In this document: one piece after another, positions 54,188 through 63,745 of the stretch
Position numbering within the stretch: the first letter of the stretch is position 1
How the letters are laid out: each line of letters begins with the position of its first letter
DNA from: Enchytraeus crypticus
Lineage: Eukaryota > Annelida > Clitellata > Enchytraeida > Enchytraeidae
Direction of reading: 5' to 3'
DNA length: 64,000 nt
Assembly (NCBI GenBank): GCA_905160935.1
Contig: CAJHZI010000780.1
Location: 277,001 to 341,000 of the forward strand
Position numbers and translations under genes: made by a program
Notes under the pieces: model-generated
Seen by the model: only the letters and a program-made list of their open reading frames with translations
What the model was told of the DNA's origin: nothing
Database searches by the model: none

Positions 54188-57126
54188 TGATTGATCGATC
54201 GATTGATTGATTAATTGATACCTGGTCCTACACCTAGCACAGTCCTGGAGCCTGGAGCAACCTGAGTTCTGCCTGCATCCCTTACCAGGCTGGTAACAAG
54301 TCCAGCGTTCTTAGCATTGGACGCCAACTCCAGTCTAAATAACAAAATAAATAACAATTAGAGTGCTACAGTCATCAATGACAACATCGAGCACTATTGA
54401 GACAAAATCAAGCCGGCGAGCAAAAAGAAGGTCCAAAAACGGTGCAAATTCCAAAATCCAGATAATCAGTCCAAAGTAAAGGGAATTAAAGAAAAGGAGG
54501 TTTAGGAGCAGGTCTACAACAGTCATCAACTATTAAACATGGTTCTGATGTAAAATAACGATTTAACGTCTGATTTCACACCCGAAAGTGACGTCAGGGA
54601 CGGCTCTAGCAGATATTACACACAGTTCTGCAGTACAGTGAAAATTTAACGACTGATTTCACACTCCAAAGTGACATCAGGGACGACTCTAGCAGATACT
54701 ACAACTACAGGTAGTTGTGCGCTTTCAGAACTTGTAGCTACAGAGATAAATGAGAAAGTATCTCTCTCTGCTACACACTATATTAATGCTTGAAATAATG
54801 ACACTACAAACCAACTCCAAATATTAAAAAGAAAAAGAATAACATCAATTGAACTGGACGAGTCCGAAGTATTTTAGAGTACGCAAAAATGCAAGGTCGG
54901 TAGATGAAACAAGTAAAAGTGATAACTATAACTGTGTTAGCTTTAATGTCAGTTTTCGTTTAATCAAAAAACAGAGTAGATACTAAAGGCTTGAGCTTTT
55001 AATTTTAGGCTGGAGCCAGTGGCGATGTTGGCAAGATATTTCGACTACGGATCAGTACATGCGGAGTTCAAATCCTGGGCTCTCCCGTCACTGACATTGC
55101 TTTCGAGTGAGGAAACTGACAGTAATATTAGAATTGTTAAATGTCTGCAGCCATGTCTACATGTAAGTGGAACTTTAAATCATCTAGCAACACTCCTACT
55201 TGGTTTTATATACCATATACTTGTCATAAACATACACATTGTAATTTAATGTAGAAAAACTACGCGACCACAATACTATTTGCTTTTATATACCATATAC
55301 TTATACTTAAACGCTGCTTATATTCAACTTACAGCGACTGCTCTGAATCAGTCCTAAGAACGACCTTGGCCTGACCTTGACCTCTCCATGCCTCAAGTAG
55401 GTCGGGGTATTTGTCGTTGAGCTGCTGGTAAGCCATCACAGCAGCATGGCAGCACTGAGTAGATACAATACAATACAATACAATACATCATCATCATCAC
55501 AGCAGCATGGCAGCACTGAGTAGATATAATACAGTATAATACAGTAAAATACAGTACAGTACACTAAACTACAATACAATATAATACAATAATATATACT
55601 AAAACAGAATCCTTCACAAAAGGCTAAGACTTATCACAACATAGAGCAGTCAATAAATTAAGAAAATGTGGTTCTAAGGTAGTTTACCTTTGCCCTAATA
55701 AGTGTTTTCTTACAATAACATCACTTAAAATTTTCAGGTTGTCTTGAGACAAAGTGGAAAATTATATATAAGAGAAAACGCTCAAGAGTAGAGAATTGCA
55801 TAGCGTTAAGAAATCTCAATCAGAGCTCACATCACTGAAAAAGCTTAAATTATCGAAATGCAGCAACAACAAACAAATCAAGCACAATAGAATTGTTGAT
55901 GATTTAACCTGCGCTGGACATTGGTCCATATCCACGAATAGGACAGTTATCAAAAATCTATAAATCATATCCATGTAGAGGATATTAATCAAAAATCTGA
56001 GAAATATATCAAGAATCTAGGCAGCCTATTTAAAGAAACATTTCTCAAAATATGGCTTCCCACACATCGCCTTATGCAAGAAAATATAATTAATTAAAAT
56101 CTTCATTAAAATGAATAAATGAATTAAAATGAATAAATGAATTAAAAAGAATAAACACATTAAATTAATACAAAGATTGTTGTATTTACAAATACCTGTG
56201 CGGCAGTTTTTCCTTTTCCCATCTTCAGATCAGTTCTGACAATCAACACTAGCTTGCACTCCCCGCTAGGATTGTCGGCAAACCCTTCTGACATAATCTA
56301 CGAAAATAGCGACAAAATAAGTTCAATACTGAATGATTAATTTATCAAATATATAATGAATAATTGTAATTACAATAATAATTATTCTCTAAAGAGAATA
56401 ATTTTAGGGAGCAATTGCCAAGCTATAAATTGTACAAGTTATAAATGTATAAAAAACATGTGTATAATGTCCAAAACAAACCAGGACTGTAGGCTATGAT
56501 AGCGAGAAATATGTTTAACACAGCCAGCAGAAATAGTAAAGAGAATAATTAAATACATGTAGATAACACTAAATACATTTTGAAATACCAAAAATTGTAA
56601 AATACTAAAGCTGCAAATCTTAGTCTAGAGCTCTAACATTTAACAGACTGTAAAATACACAATACACATCAGAGGCAATATTCTGATGATTTTATTGTTC
56701 ATGACAAGTCACAGACATTTCACTATTTTCAATTTTAAATTACTGTTGTACAATTACAGTTCAATTTACAGTATCATTTATTATAAAATACAATATTTAA
56801 TCATTAAATTAATCCAGAAATTAGAAATAAAATCATTAGCAAAGAATATAATATATTCTCGTACATAAAAAGTAACCTAACAATTAGAGTGCTACCGTCG
56901 TCCAGAACAACATCGAGCATTATTGAGACAAATCCACACCAGTGAGAAAAAAGAAAATCCAAAACGGTACAAATTCCAAAATCCTGAATATTGACAGTGT
57001 TACCTCAGTTCGACGTAAAGGAAACTGTCTACTTGCTCCACTCCTCTTCCATAGTAGCCACCCCACCCCCAGACCACAGCTCAGACCTATAGCTGCTCCC
57101 ACAATCAGGCTGTCAGCTACCATCAT
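53304..57126 (-). CDS. PTRH2: peptidyl-tRNA hydrolase 2 (five exons)
   Basis: The Pth2-type enzyme releases peptides from peptidyl-tRNA; the animal protein is anchored in the outer mitochondrial membrane. Exons: 57126..57004, 56297..56196, 55454..55333, 54334..54222, 53353..53304. Phases agree and the product is 169 residues (human 179). The N-terminus has one membrane segment ([19 protein letters not shown]). The catalytic domain shows [28 protein letters not shown] (catalytic His) and [20 protein letters not shown], and ends [11 protein letters not shown]. The start is the first ATG of a tandem pair. Introns include SINE-A, Repeat D, a LINE-A end and copies of exon edges (separate entries). 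COA7 is divergent, with about 1.3 kb between the starts. Confidence 0.95.
53468..53650 (-). mobile_element. LINE-A 3' end, in PTRH2 intron 4
   Basis: AATAATAAT tail, GGTTTAACGTCCGTTTCCTC and GATGTCAGGGATGTCC, then CAATTCACCCAGACCAATCT. Matches 10938-11100 closely; the coding part is absent. Confidence 0.8.
53838..53885 (-). other. tRNA-like fragment
   Basis: Minus-strand CAGCTCAGTGGGTAGAGCGT is a perfect tRNA D-arm/A box. The B-box side (AAGTTGTAAATGC) is decayed and no cloverleaf can be drawn. Likely a SINE head or tRNA pseudogene. Confidence 0.4.
53980..54100 (-). repeat. duplicated tail and donor of PTRH2 exon 4
   Basis: On the coding strand, 54097..54044 repeats the last about 53 nt of exon 4 (GCTCCAGGCTCCAGGACTGT to GGACCAG) followed by the donor GTATCAATC. 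A shorter, older copy with GTAGGACGAGGTATTTAATC lies at about 54000-53980. Spacer DNA is GATA and AATC repeats. Confidence 0.9.
54113..54186. repeat. (GATA)n microsatellite
   Basis: About 18 GATA units between PTRH2 exon 4 and its duplicated tail. Confidence 0.96.
54345..54505 (-). repeat. Repeat D copy, PTRH2 intron 3
   Basis: AACAATTAGAGTGCTACAGT, CATCAATGACAACATCGAGC and GGTCCAAAAACGGTGCAAAT. It starts 11 bases upstream of the exon 4 acceptor, so its TTG tail on the coding strand lies against the splice site. Confidence 0.75.
54550..54710 (-). repeat. two tandem LINE-tail-like units
   Basis: ATTTAACGTCTGATTTCACA, CGAAAGTGACGTCAGGGACG and CTCTAGCAGATA occur twice (54560 and 54645), about 85 bases apart. 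A variant of the shared LINE/SINE end. Confidence 0.6.
55008..55130 (+). mobile_element. SINE-A copy, PTRH2 intron 3
   Basis: Head GGCTGGAGCCAGTGGCGATG; A box TGGCGATGTTGG; B box AGTTCAAATCC; tail GAGTGAGGAAACTGACAGTA. Confidence 0.9.
55493..55520 (-). repeat. decoy copy of PTRH2 exon 3 acceptor and head
   Basis: The coding strand reads TATCTACTCAG, then TGCTGCCATGCTGCTGTGAT, exactly as at the true exon 3 start (55454), and then GATGATGATGTATTG filler up to the true acceptor. The 21-nt exon head is identical. Confidence 0.92.
55521..56160. other. PTRH2 intron 2, AT-rich
   Basis: ATACAGTA and AATACAATAC repeats near 55525-55600; a decayed Repeat F piece near 55670. No exon seen. Confidence 0.5.
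56878..57002 (-). repeat. Repeat D copy at PTRH2 exon 1 donor
   Basis: ACAATTAGAGTGCTACCGTC to CCAAAATCCTGAATATTGAC. It occupies the first 120 bases of intron 1, starting within a few bases of the donor at 57003. Confidence 0.7.
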
Positions 57127-58425
57127 TAGGCTTTACTCGTCTAAAGTAACAACACAAACTATGACAATTTAACTTAACTTAACTAATTTATACTAGTTCA
57201 GGAAGTCGAAAGACTCGTAACACCAATCTAGTAGTAAATAGCACACCTCATCATAGAATTTATTCGTAAAGTTCATACCACATCACATAAAAATTCGTAA
57301 ATTTCATACCTTATCATACAAAAATACTCAATTTCTAAATTAATGAAAATAGGCCAGATGGAATTATTAACTACACAAATTATAAATAATTACCTTTTGA
57401 CTTAAATATAGCGAAAATTTGATGATTTTCCTTAAATTTTACGCAAAACGTGAAAGTTTATAATGATTGAGTAACAGCAAAATGTAAACAAACCGGTATA
57501 GAATTCCCGGATTGGGAATTTTAATTTCATAGAAGTGTGATCTTTTTCAAGTTCTTCAAATTTGTAAACAAATCGCATGCTAAAATGTTAAAAATAACCT
57601 TGATAATAAAATTTGCAGCTAAATGCACGAAATAACTCTGAACTAAACTTAGGAAAGATGTATAAGATAACGAGAAACGCCTATAGTTATATATGAGAGG
57701 CGGTGATGAACAGGCTGTAATTTCAATCAGGTTCTAGCGAAGAATATCCTTTAGTGACATTAAAGAGCAATTCAGAAACCGGCAAAACTTTTAGATTTGC
57801 ATATTACATCTATTTGAATGATTAACTTTATAAGTCCGTGTTATGCTAGTTTCAGTTTATCGTTCTAGCAACCGACAAATTTACTAAAAATATAAGACGT
57901 CTGTTGTATGTCGTCAGATGATTAAATGAATGCTGAAAAGGCAGTGAAATCTACACTGGAAGTCAAATTTTTAAGCTCCTGTCTGTATTTAAAAATGGTC
58001 AATACTGAGCCATTTGTAACAGAATGCTCTTTAGTGAGTGATAAACACACTGTAAATATAATTTTATTTTTATTAAGTCCAAGAGTCTGCAAGAGAATTA
58101 AATATAATGGGTCGTAACACAATCATATTTGTGTTAAATAGATTTAAGCATAGTCAAAATAACACTTTGCAATTTTATTACCCATTGGAATATCCTGTTT
58201 AAATTGATGATTTTTTAAATAAATTTTTTTGGAAGTTTTGTTTGACACTATAGCTATGTTTTTTAAAAATTACAACTAAAATACTAAACCTGAATGTGTA
58301 TAGTGTATAATTTTGTATTACAAACATGTAAATCATTGTGTGTATTTTTTGTACAGGCTTCCGATACTTTCTTAAGATATTGCATTTTATAATAACTTGT
58401 ACCACATAACTTTTAAACTGAGAAT
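57127..58425. other. divergent PTRH2/COA7 upstream region
   Basis: AT-rich, without an obvious TATA box or CpG-rich stretch. A PTRH2 5' UTR exon is possible. No repeats recognised. Confidence 0.4.
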
Positions 58426-59127
58426 ATGTCAGGGTTAGCTGGATTGTACGACCTAAAGGATGAAAATCAAGCCAAGGAATATCTGGATAAAATTGGAATA
58501 GAATACCGATTTCAATGCTACCATGAAAAAATTCCAGAAGGCTGCCATCGATTGGCCGATTTCCTGGAAGCCTTTCACAACGACTGGGATAAATCGCGAT
58601 TGGTCTACGAGAAGAACTGCAAAGAGAATAAATACGGCCAGAGCTGTCTGAAATTTGGTAATTACAATCTCGTTGGACGTGGCGGAGAAAAAAATATACC
58701 CATCGCTTACGAGACATTCATTCGCGGATGTGATAATGGACATGCTCCATGTTGTCATAACGCAGCTCTCCTACAACAGACTGGCGAAGCTAATAGTGAT
58801 GGTGCAGCAAATTTTTCCAAATCAGCAGAATTACTTAAGAGGGGTTGTCGAGGAGGCAACACACCCAGCTGTGCTCTACTCAGTGCTCATTATATAACGG
58901 GCAAGGAGGGCCTGCCCAAGGATATGAGCCAGGCGTTTGAGTACGCGAGGAGGGCGTGTGATGAGGGGCCTGGGCATATGCCGTCGTGCGCTAATCTAGC
59001 GAGGATGTATCGGTTAGGAGAGGGTACGAAGAAGAATCTAGAACTGGCTGAGAAATACTTACGGAAAGCTAAAGAAATGCACAGTAGTGCCACGCAGCAC
59101 GAGAAACCTTTAACTTTTGGAGAATGA
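58426..59127 (+). CDS. COA7: cytochrome c oxidase assembly factor 7 (single exon)
   Basis: COA7 is a Sel1-repeat protein of the mitochondrial intermembrane space that supports complex IV assembly. The single open frame gives 233 residues (human 231). Start MSGLAGLYDLKDENQAKEYL; then QCYHEKIPEGCHRLADFLEA; five Sel1-like helical repeats with paired cysteines (about residues 34-215), for example KNCKENKYGQSCLKFGNYNL and RRACDEGPGHMPSCANLARM; and the family's conserved end KPLTFGE. An in-frame stop precedes the ATG closely, so the start is secure. No intron is seen, whereas I recall several exons in vertebrate COA7. Two AATAAA-type signals lie in a duplicated 3' region. Confidence 0.95.
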   Translation: MSGLAGLYDLKDENQAKEYLDKIGIEYRFQCYHEKIPEGCHRLADFLEAFHNDWDKSRLVYEKNCKENKYGQSCLKFGNYNLVGRGGEKNIPIAYETFIRGCDNGHAPCCHNAALLQQTGEANSDGAANFSKSAELLKRGCRGGNTPSCALLSAHYITGKEGLPKDMSQAFEYARRACDEGPGHMPSCANLARMYRLGEGTKKNLELAEKYLRKAKEMHSSATQHEKPLTFGE

Positions 59128-59397
59128 GTTGTGAAGTTGTGATGTGAATTTGTGTATGAAAATGTAAGAACTAGTTGAAGAACTTATAAATCCTGTACTG
59201 CTAATGAACTGGCGTTAATATGTTCACAGCTAGTTATGTGCAGATAATCTAAATCAACTCAGATTTAATGTTTGATTCTATACGTAAGATGACGCCAGGA
59301 CTTCACTAGTTCTTCTAAATTTATATCATATCGACTAACGAATGAATTCATCTCGTAACGAGATTTTCTTCAACGTATGCTTTGTATCACGTGTGAA

Positions 59398-59661
59398 GTA
59401 TATGCAAATATAAACAATTCATAAATCTAAAATATTAACAATTCATAATTCAAATATTTAACTATTAAATATTACTTCTTTTCTACGTATATAGTTGTTA
59501 ATATATCTACTATTGCAAGGCCAATAAAAGTATATGCAAATATAAACAATTCATAAATCTAAAATATTAACAATTCATAATTCAAATATTTAACTATTAA
59601 ATATTACTTCTTTTCTACGTATATAGTTGTTAATATATCTACTATTGCAAGGCTAATAAAG
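59398..59661 (+). repeat. 132-bp direct duplication of COA7 3' end
   Basis: Bases 59398-59529 and 59530-59661 are almost identical, starting GTATATGCAAATATAAACAA and ending CAAGGCCAATAAAA / CAAGGCTAATAAAG. Each carries AATAAA (59523 and 59655), so the polyadenylation signal is doubled. Confidence 0.93.
59655..59660 (+). terminator. candidate COA7 polyadenylation signal (second copy)
   Basis: AATAAA about 530 bases after the stop; an equal candidate is at 59523-59528. Confidence 0.4.
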
Positions 59662-59814
59662 ATGATTGGATGTGATACTATATCAGCCCTATAGTCCACT
59701 GGTCTTGGATGTAATGCATTGACTTTTCAAGTACATTTTCTATTATATTCTACAGAAGAGAGTAGATCGACAATTCTTTTTAGATCAAATATCATTTAGC
59801 CAATCAGACATCAG

Positions 59815-59905
59815 TACAACAACAATGTAATAACTGCTATCATCTTCCTTGACAACATCGAGTACTATGAAGACAAGGAAAAATCCGATGAGCTTAATGT
59901 GCAAT
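59815..59905 (-). repeat. Repeat D fragment
   Basis: CAACAACAATGTAATAACTG, TGACAACATCGAGTACTATG and AAAAATCCGATGAGC. Confidence 0.6.
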
Positions 59906-60695
59906 CAATTAAATGGATCTATTTTTTTATTTCAAAGGAAAAGCTATTAAATGTATGGAGGCTTTTAGCGGCTAATTACGGTTCTAGAATCAGAATGAAA
60001 AAGATCTACTTGCAGATTCTCAACGGCCCTGAAATATTAATACATAGCAGTCAGTCATCGTTTACTGCGTTTTTCTCATTAAATGATAATACATATTATA
60101 TATGGAATGTTAAACTAACTTATGTCAGTCATATGCAACAGTTTGCATTTCAACGTTTTAATTCCTAAAACCAGTATCAATGGAAGGACTGTCTACCAAG
60201 CAAAATGATTTAACATAGACGTCAGCAATTTAATAGCACAACAAGCATCTACAGCATTAGACGCTTCATCTGTAAATTTAATGTGCAAATGTTTATCATG
60301 GATAAATCGATACTGAACAGTCTTTATCTTGCTAATACAAAAGTTTGAAACGGCAACTTAGATCAATTAACCATTAGTTATTTTATTCATTTATGTATAT
60401 CAGAGAAAATTTAGCAAAGTTAAAATCGAGCATATAATGTACTTCAGATATTACAGTGCAAATTCAAATATATCTCAATTGGCAATCATATCCCAGAAAA
60501 TTCTGAGGAATGAAAAATTCAAATAAATTAAATAAATACAATCAATCTACTACTTAATCTATGCTAATATGACAGCGACATACTGCACAAATGTCAGAGT
60601 ATAATTATAATGACATACGTCATCCCTGCAGACATACTATTGTATCAAAACTGCAAAGTTCAACAAGTATTAAATAAACTACACTCTTCTGTATA
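59906..60695. other. AT-rich DNA, no gene seen
   Basis: An open frame from 59899 (89 codons) has no recognisable features and AT-driven composition. Confidence 0.45.
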
Positions 60696-60697
60696 TT

Positions 60698-60752
60698 TGA
60701 CGTCCCTGACATCATCCTTGGATGAGGAAACTGATGTTAAACCTTAATTTTT
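60698..60752 (+). mobile_element. LINE-A 3' tail
   Basis: GACGTCCCTGACATCATCCT, GGATGAGGAAACTGATGTTA and AACCTTAATTTTT. Confidence 0.7.
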
Positions 60753-60952
60753 TTCAACGTTTTCTGCGCCAGCACACGTATATTACAGTAATTTAGCATC
60801 AAAGTCCTCACTTAAGTTGCACGTCAATTTACATGTCACCCACTACCATTGAGATGACAAAGCTGTCAGCTGAAAAGCTACACATCTTCCTGGGAACTTT
60901 ACATACATTTTTAATTAATTTTACATTGAATTTGAAAAATGAAGTTCAAAAA

Positions 60953-61093
60953 AACACGCATTATAGTGAAATGATCAACTATGTTGATATCTATCACTTT
61001 TTACCACATGGTTAAACCGTAAGGCAATTTAGACCACTTAAAATCCTTGAAACCAGTCCAGTGAATGTCCAAGATTTTACTCCGAGATCAGCT
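60953..61093 (-). mobile_element. SINE-B copy, head missing
   Basis: CACGCATTATAGTGAAATGA to TTTACTCCGAGATCAGC; the tRNA part is absent. Confidence 0.72.
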
Positions 61094-62040
61094 AAGCTTA
61101 AAGTAAGCTTAAGCTTATCTAACTTTTTAACTTCTCACAAAGCCAAAGCCACAGAATCAAATAACAATGTTATATTATTTTAATTCCATTTTTGATCTTA
61201 GTTAATTAAAGTCAATTTTATTCTACATATACAATTTTAGTGTGATAATTTCAATTTTACATACACCTGTAGAATAGATCTATTGAGCTTTGAACCCAAA
61301 ACATTTATAAGCATAAAGTTTAGAACACTACCAGTAGGACTACACACTGAATAGCTATATACATAGGAATGGTAAATTTGAAATTTAAAAAAAACAATGA
61401 TTCAATAATTCAGATTCATATACTACAAAACAATTAGCAAAATGTTTACCAATAATTCTAATAAGTATAATAACAAAAAAGTATAACAAATTCTTAATGC
61501 AATAACCTTGTCCCATTCAGTGAGTTAGCTAGCAGAAGGAAAGGCACAAAAATTAGCAAAAAATACATAAAGACAAATAATTTCGCCACACCCAAACTCA
61601 CGTCAAAAATATACATCAAACAGATATATACCAACATAGAGAGATATATCTACACATATAGATAGACAAACCAATACATCTTCAGAAATACACACACACT
61701 ACCCGGCATACAAACACATACACACATACTAAGCATCAACCATCCATATACTCCAAACAAGCCAATAAAATGCATTCAATGTTGTGCGAGATCCACAGCA
61801 ATGATTTTATAATTATTGATAGCAAATCATGACGTTTTAAATGGCTGTTCCTGAGGTCATGGAATCAATTTCTGGTCAAACTGATCAGAGTGTCAGAATC
61901 TGGGTTCCCAGTCTTTAACTAATTAATCTGCCTTGAATCCCAGTTTAACTAAGGGCGAGATCAACTAACTAATTTTTAATTGATTTAACCAATTAGCAAT
62001 AAATTTAAGTAAATTAATTTAGACAATTTTCCTTCTACGA
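61094..62040. other. AT-rich DNA, no gene seen
   Basis: SINE-C partial at 61825-61905 (ATGGCTGTTCCTGAGGTCAT) and a Repeat E scrap at 61925-61955. Nothing coding recognised. Confidence 0.45.
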
Positions 62041-62044
62041 GAAA

Positions 62045-62115
62045 TGTTTGCCCTTCATATCAATGTATGAAGGGCAAACATATGTCTTATGTCTGTATGT
62101 TTGCCCTTCATATCT
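62045..62115. repeat. 15-bp hairpin with a third copy
   Basis: TGTTTGCCCTTCATA (62045-62059) pairs with 62066-62080; TGTTTGCCCTTCATATC recurs at 62099, where it joins a truncated SINE-A. Confidence 0.85.
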
Positions 62116-62117
62116 AT

Positions 62118-62192
62118 CTAATCCTGGGCTCGCCCGTCACAGACATCGCCTTCGAGTGAAGAAACTGACGTTAACATTAGCTTTACCAGCTA
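62118..62192 (+). mobile_element. SINE-A copy, 3' half only
   Basis: Starts at ATCCTGGGCTCGCCCGTCAC; tail complete to CTTTACCAGC. Confidence 0.8.
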
Positions 62193-62497
62193 TGTGTTTG
62201 TTTAAAAAGAGTATGTAAGATTTAGTAACCCTGTCTAAATTAAATTATTAAGTTGGATTAACTTATGTAGAGTTAACTTAGCAGTAGCACCAATACATTC
62301 AGAAGCACACCTACGCTGAACACAAACAATTGCAAGTATACTCCTATAATCCTGCACACGTGCATATCGCCATGCACCAGAACACATTGTATGCTAAATT
62401 TTATCCATTCACATACATTAGCGCTCTAAATAGCAAAAAACAAATCGACAGAGAAATAGCTTCGCTACATTACTACAGGTACAGACAGTATAGTAAA

Positions 62498-62634
62498 AAG
62501 CTGGTAAAGCAAAGGTTAACGTCAGTTTCCACACTCGAAAGTGATGTCAGTGACGGGCGAGCCCAGGATTTGAACCCCACACCTACTGATCCGCGGTCGA
62601 GTATCTTACCGATATCGCCACTCACTGGCTTCAG
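62498..62634 (-). mobile_element. SINE-A copy
   Basis: Near full length, minus strand; B box GGTTCAAATCC, a 4-base duplication (CACT) in the head. Confidence 0.9.
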
Positions 62635-62675
62635 TACTACCAGCTAGAGAGAGCAGGAGATCACTACAATAGAAT

Positions 62676-62713
62676 CCTATTTACCTCTAACAGTATTGTT
62701 AGAGGTAAATAGG
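62676..62713. repeat. 17-bp perfect hairpin
   Basis: CCTATTTACCTCTAACA pairs with TGTTAGAGGTAAATAGG around a 4-base loop, 41 bases beyond the SINE-A copy. Confidence 0.9.
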
Positions 62714-63245
62714 CTTTCTTTTAGATATAAATTTAAATGTAATTTTTACTTAGATTATTACTATGGAACTCTTTCTGTAGAGTAGTCTCGAAGACCGATT
62801 TCTGCCTTGACACTGCTATAACAGTTTTCGTTGTTGATAAAAAATAAAAATAATAACTGCTGTTGTGGCACGATTACAGTTGATAGAACAAATTGCATGA
62901 GGAACAGAGTGGAATGTAAATAGTCTTCATTCTTTAACACAAAATCATGGATTCTAGACACCATATGGAGTGGACAAGAATGCTTACACTGCGTATTGTG
63001 CATATTGCACAAAAAGCATAAGAGAAAAATGAGCATTTATAGCATAAAGTGAATAAATATGGACACTGTTTAGCAAAATTTCTCGAAATTATTTCACTTC
63101 CAGACACATATAAAAAATATTTCAAATAGCTATCAATATGAGTTTCAGGCCAGAGCATATTTATGTGGTTTCAATCACAAATAGATAATTGAATGTTTAA
63201 TACATATATACCACCATTATCAGAAATACTTGAAGTTAGATGGCA
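62714..63245. other. arfaptin 3' flank, no gene seen
   Basis: Probably the 3' UTR of the arfaptin gene on the minus strand. AT-rich; nothing else recognised. Confidence 0.4.
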
Positions 63246-63407
63246 CTAGCTGCCCTTCTCTAGAAATGAAGACAGTTTCTCGGAGGTGGGTGTCTTCATG
63301 CGAATATTAAACTGCTTCAGAGTCTCCTCGAGTCCAATCTGATTACCAGAGAAATACGCCGCCACAGCATTGTGAAACATCAGCAGCTGCTTGTGCATCA
63401 CCTTCAC
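63246..63407 (-). CDS. ARFIP: arfaptin, last exon
   Basis: Arfaptins are BAR/AH-domain proteins that bind Arf and Arl1 GTPases on Golgi membranes. This exon runs from an acceptor (GCAG, next base 63407) to a TAG at 63246 and encodes 53 residues: [40 protein letters not shown], then a short tail ending FLEKGS. This matches the end of the AH domain, where arfaptins read KVLHNQLxLFHNAIxAYFAGNQxxLEQTLKQFxIKLxTP. Vertebrate proteins end SWLEEQ; here the tail differs. The remaining exons are right of the window. Arfaptin-1 and -2 cannot be separated from this piece. Confidence 0.92.
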   Translation of the reverse strand: MKVMHKQLLMFHNAVAAYFSGNQIGLEETLKQFNIRMKTPTSEKLSSFLEKGS

Positions 63408-63419
63408 CTGCATCATTCA

Positions 63420-63745
63420 ATCAATCAATCAATCACCTTCACCTGCATCATTCAATCAATCAATCAATCACCTTAACATGCATCAATCAATCAATCACTA
63501 TCACCTGCGTCTATCAATCAATCAACTTCATCTGCATCAATCAGTCAATCAACTTCATCTGCATCAATCAGTCAATCAATCACCTTCACTTGCGTCAATC
63601 AATCAGTCAATCAATCACCTTCACCTGCGTCAATCAATCAGTCAATCAATCACCTTCACCTGCGTCAATCAATCAGTCAATCAATCACCTTCACCTGTGT
63701 CAGTCAATCAGTCAATCAATCACCTTCACCTGCATTATTCAATCA
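63420..63745 (-). repeat. array of ten decoy arfaptin acceptors
   Basis: The coding strand repeats GATTGATTGACGCAG followed by GTGAAGGTG, which is the real acceptor plus the first nine exon bases. Plus-strand positions of the CACCTTCACCTGC-type blocks are about 63435, 63469, 63497, 63522, 63550, 63581, 63617, 63651, 63687 and 63721. The unit is 25-36 bases. Most keep both CAG and GTGAAGGTG; a few read ATG, AAG or TAG-like variants. Confidence 0.93.

Noticed and set aside
58199..58758. Minus-strand frames over the start of COA7
   Set aside because: Antisense shadows; COA7 identity on the plus strand is clear.
4940..62634. SINE-A heads as tRNA genes
   Set aside because: A and B boxes are present, but the acceptor stem and anticodon arm do not fold well, and the copies share a non-tRNA tail and truncated forms.
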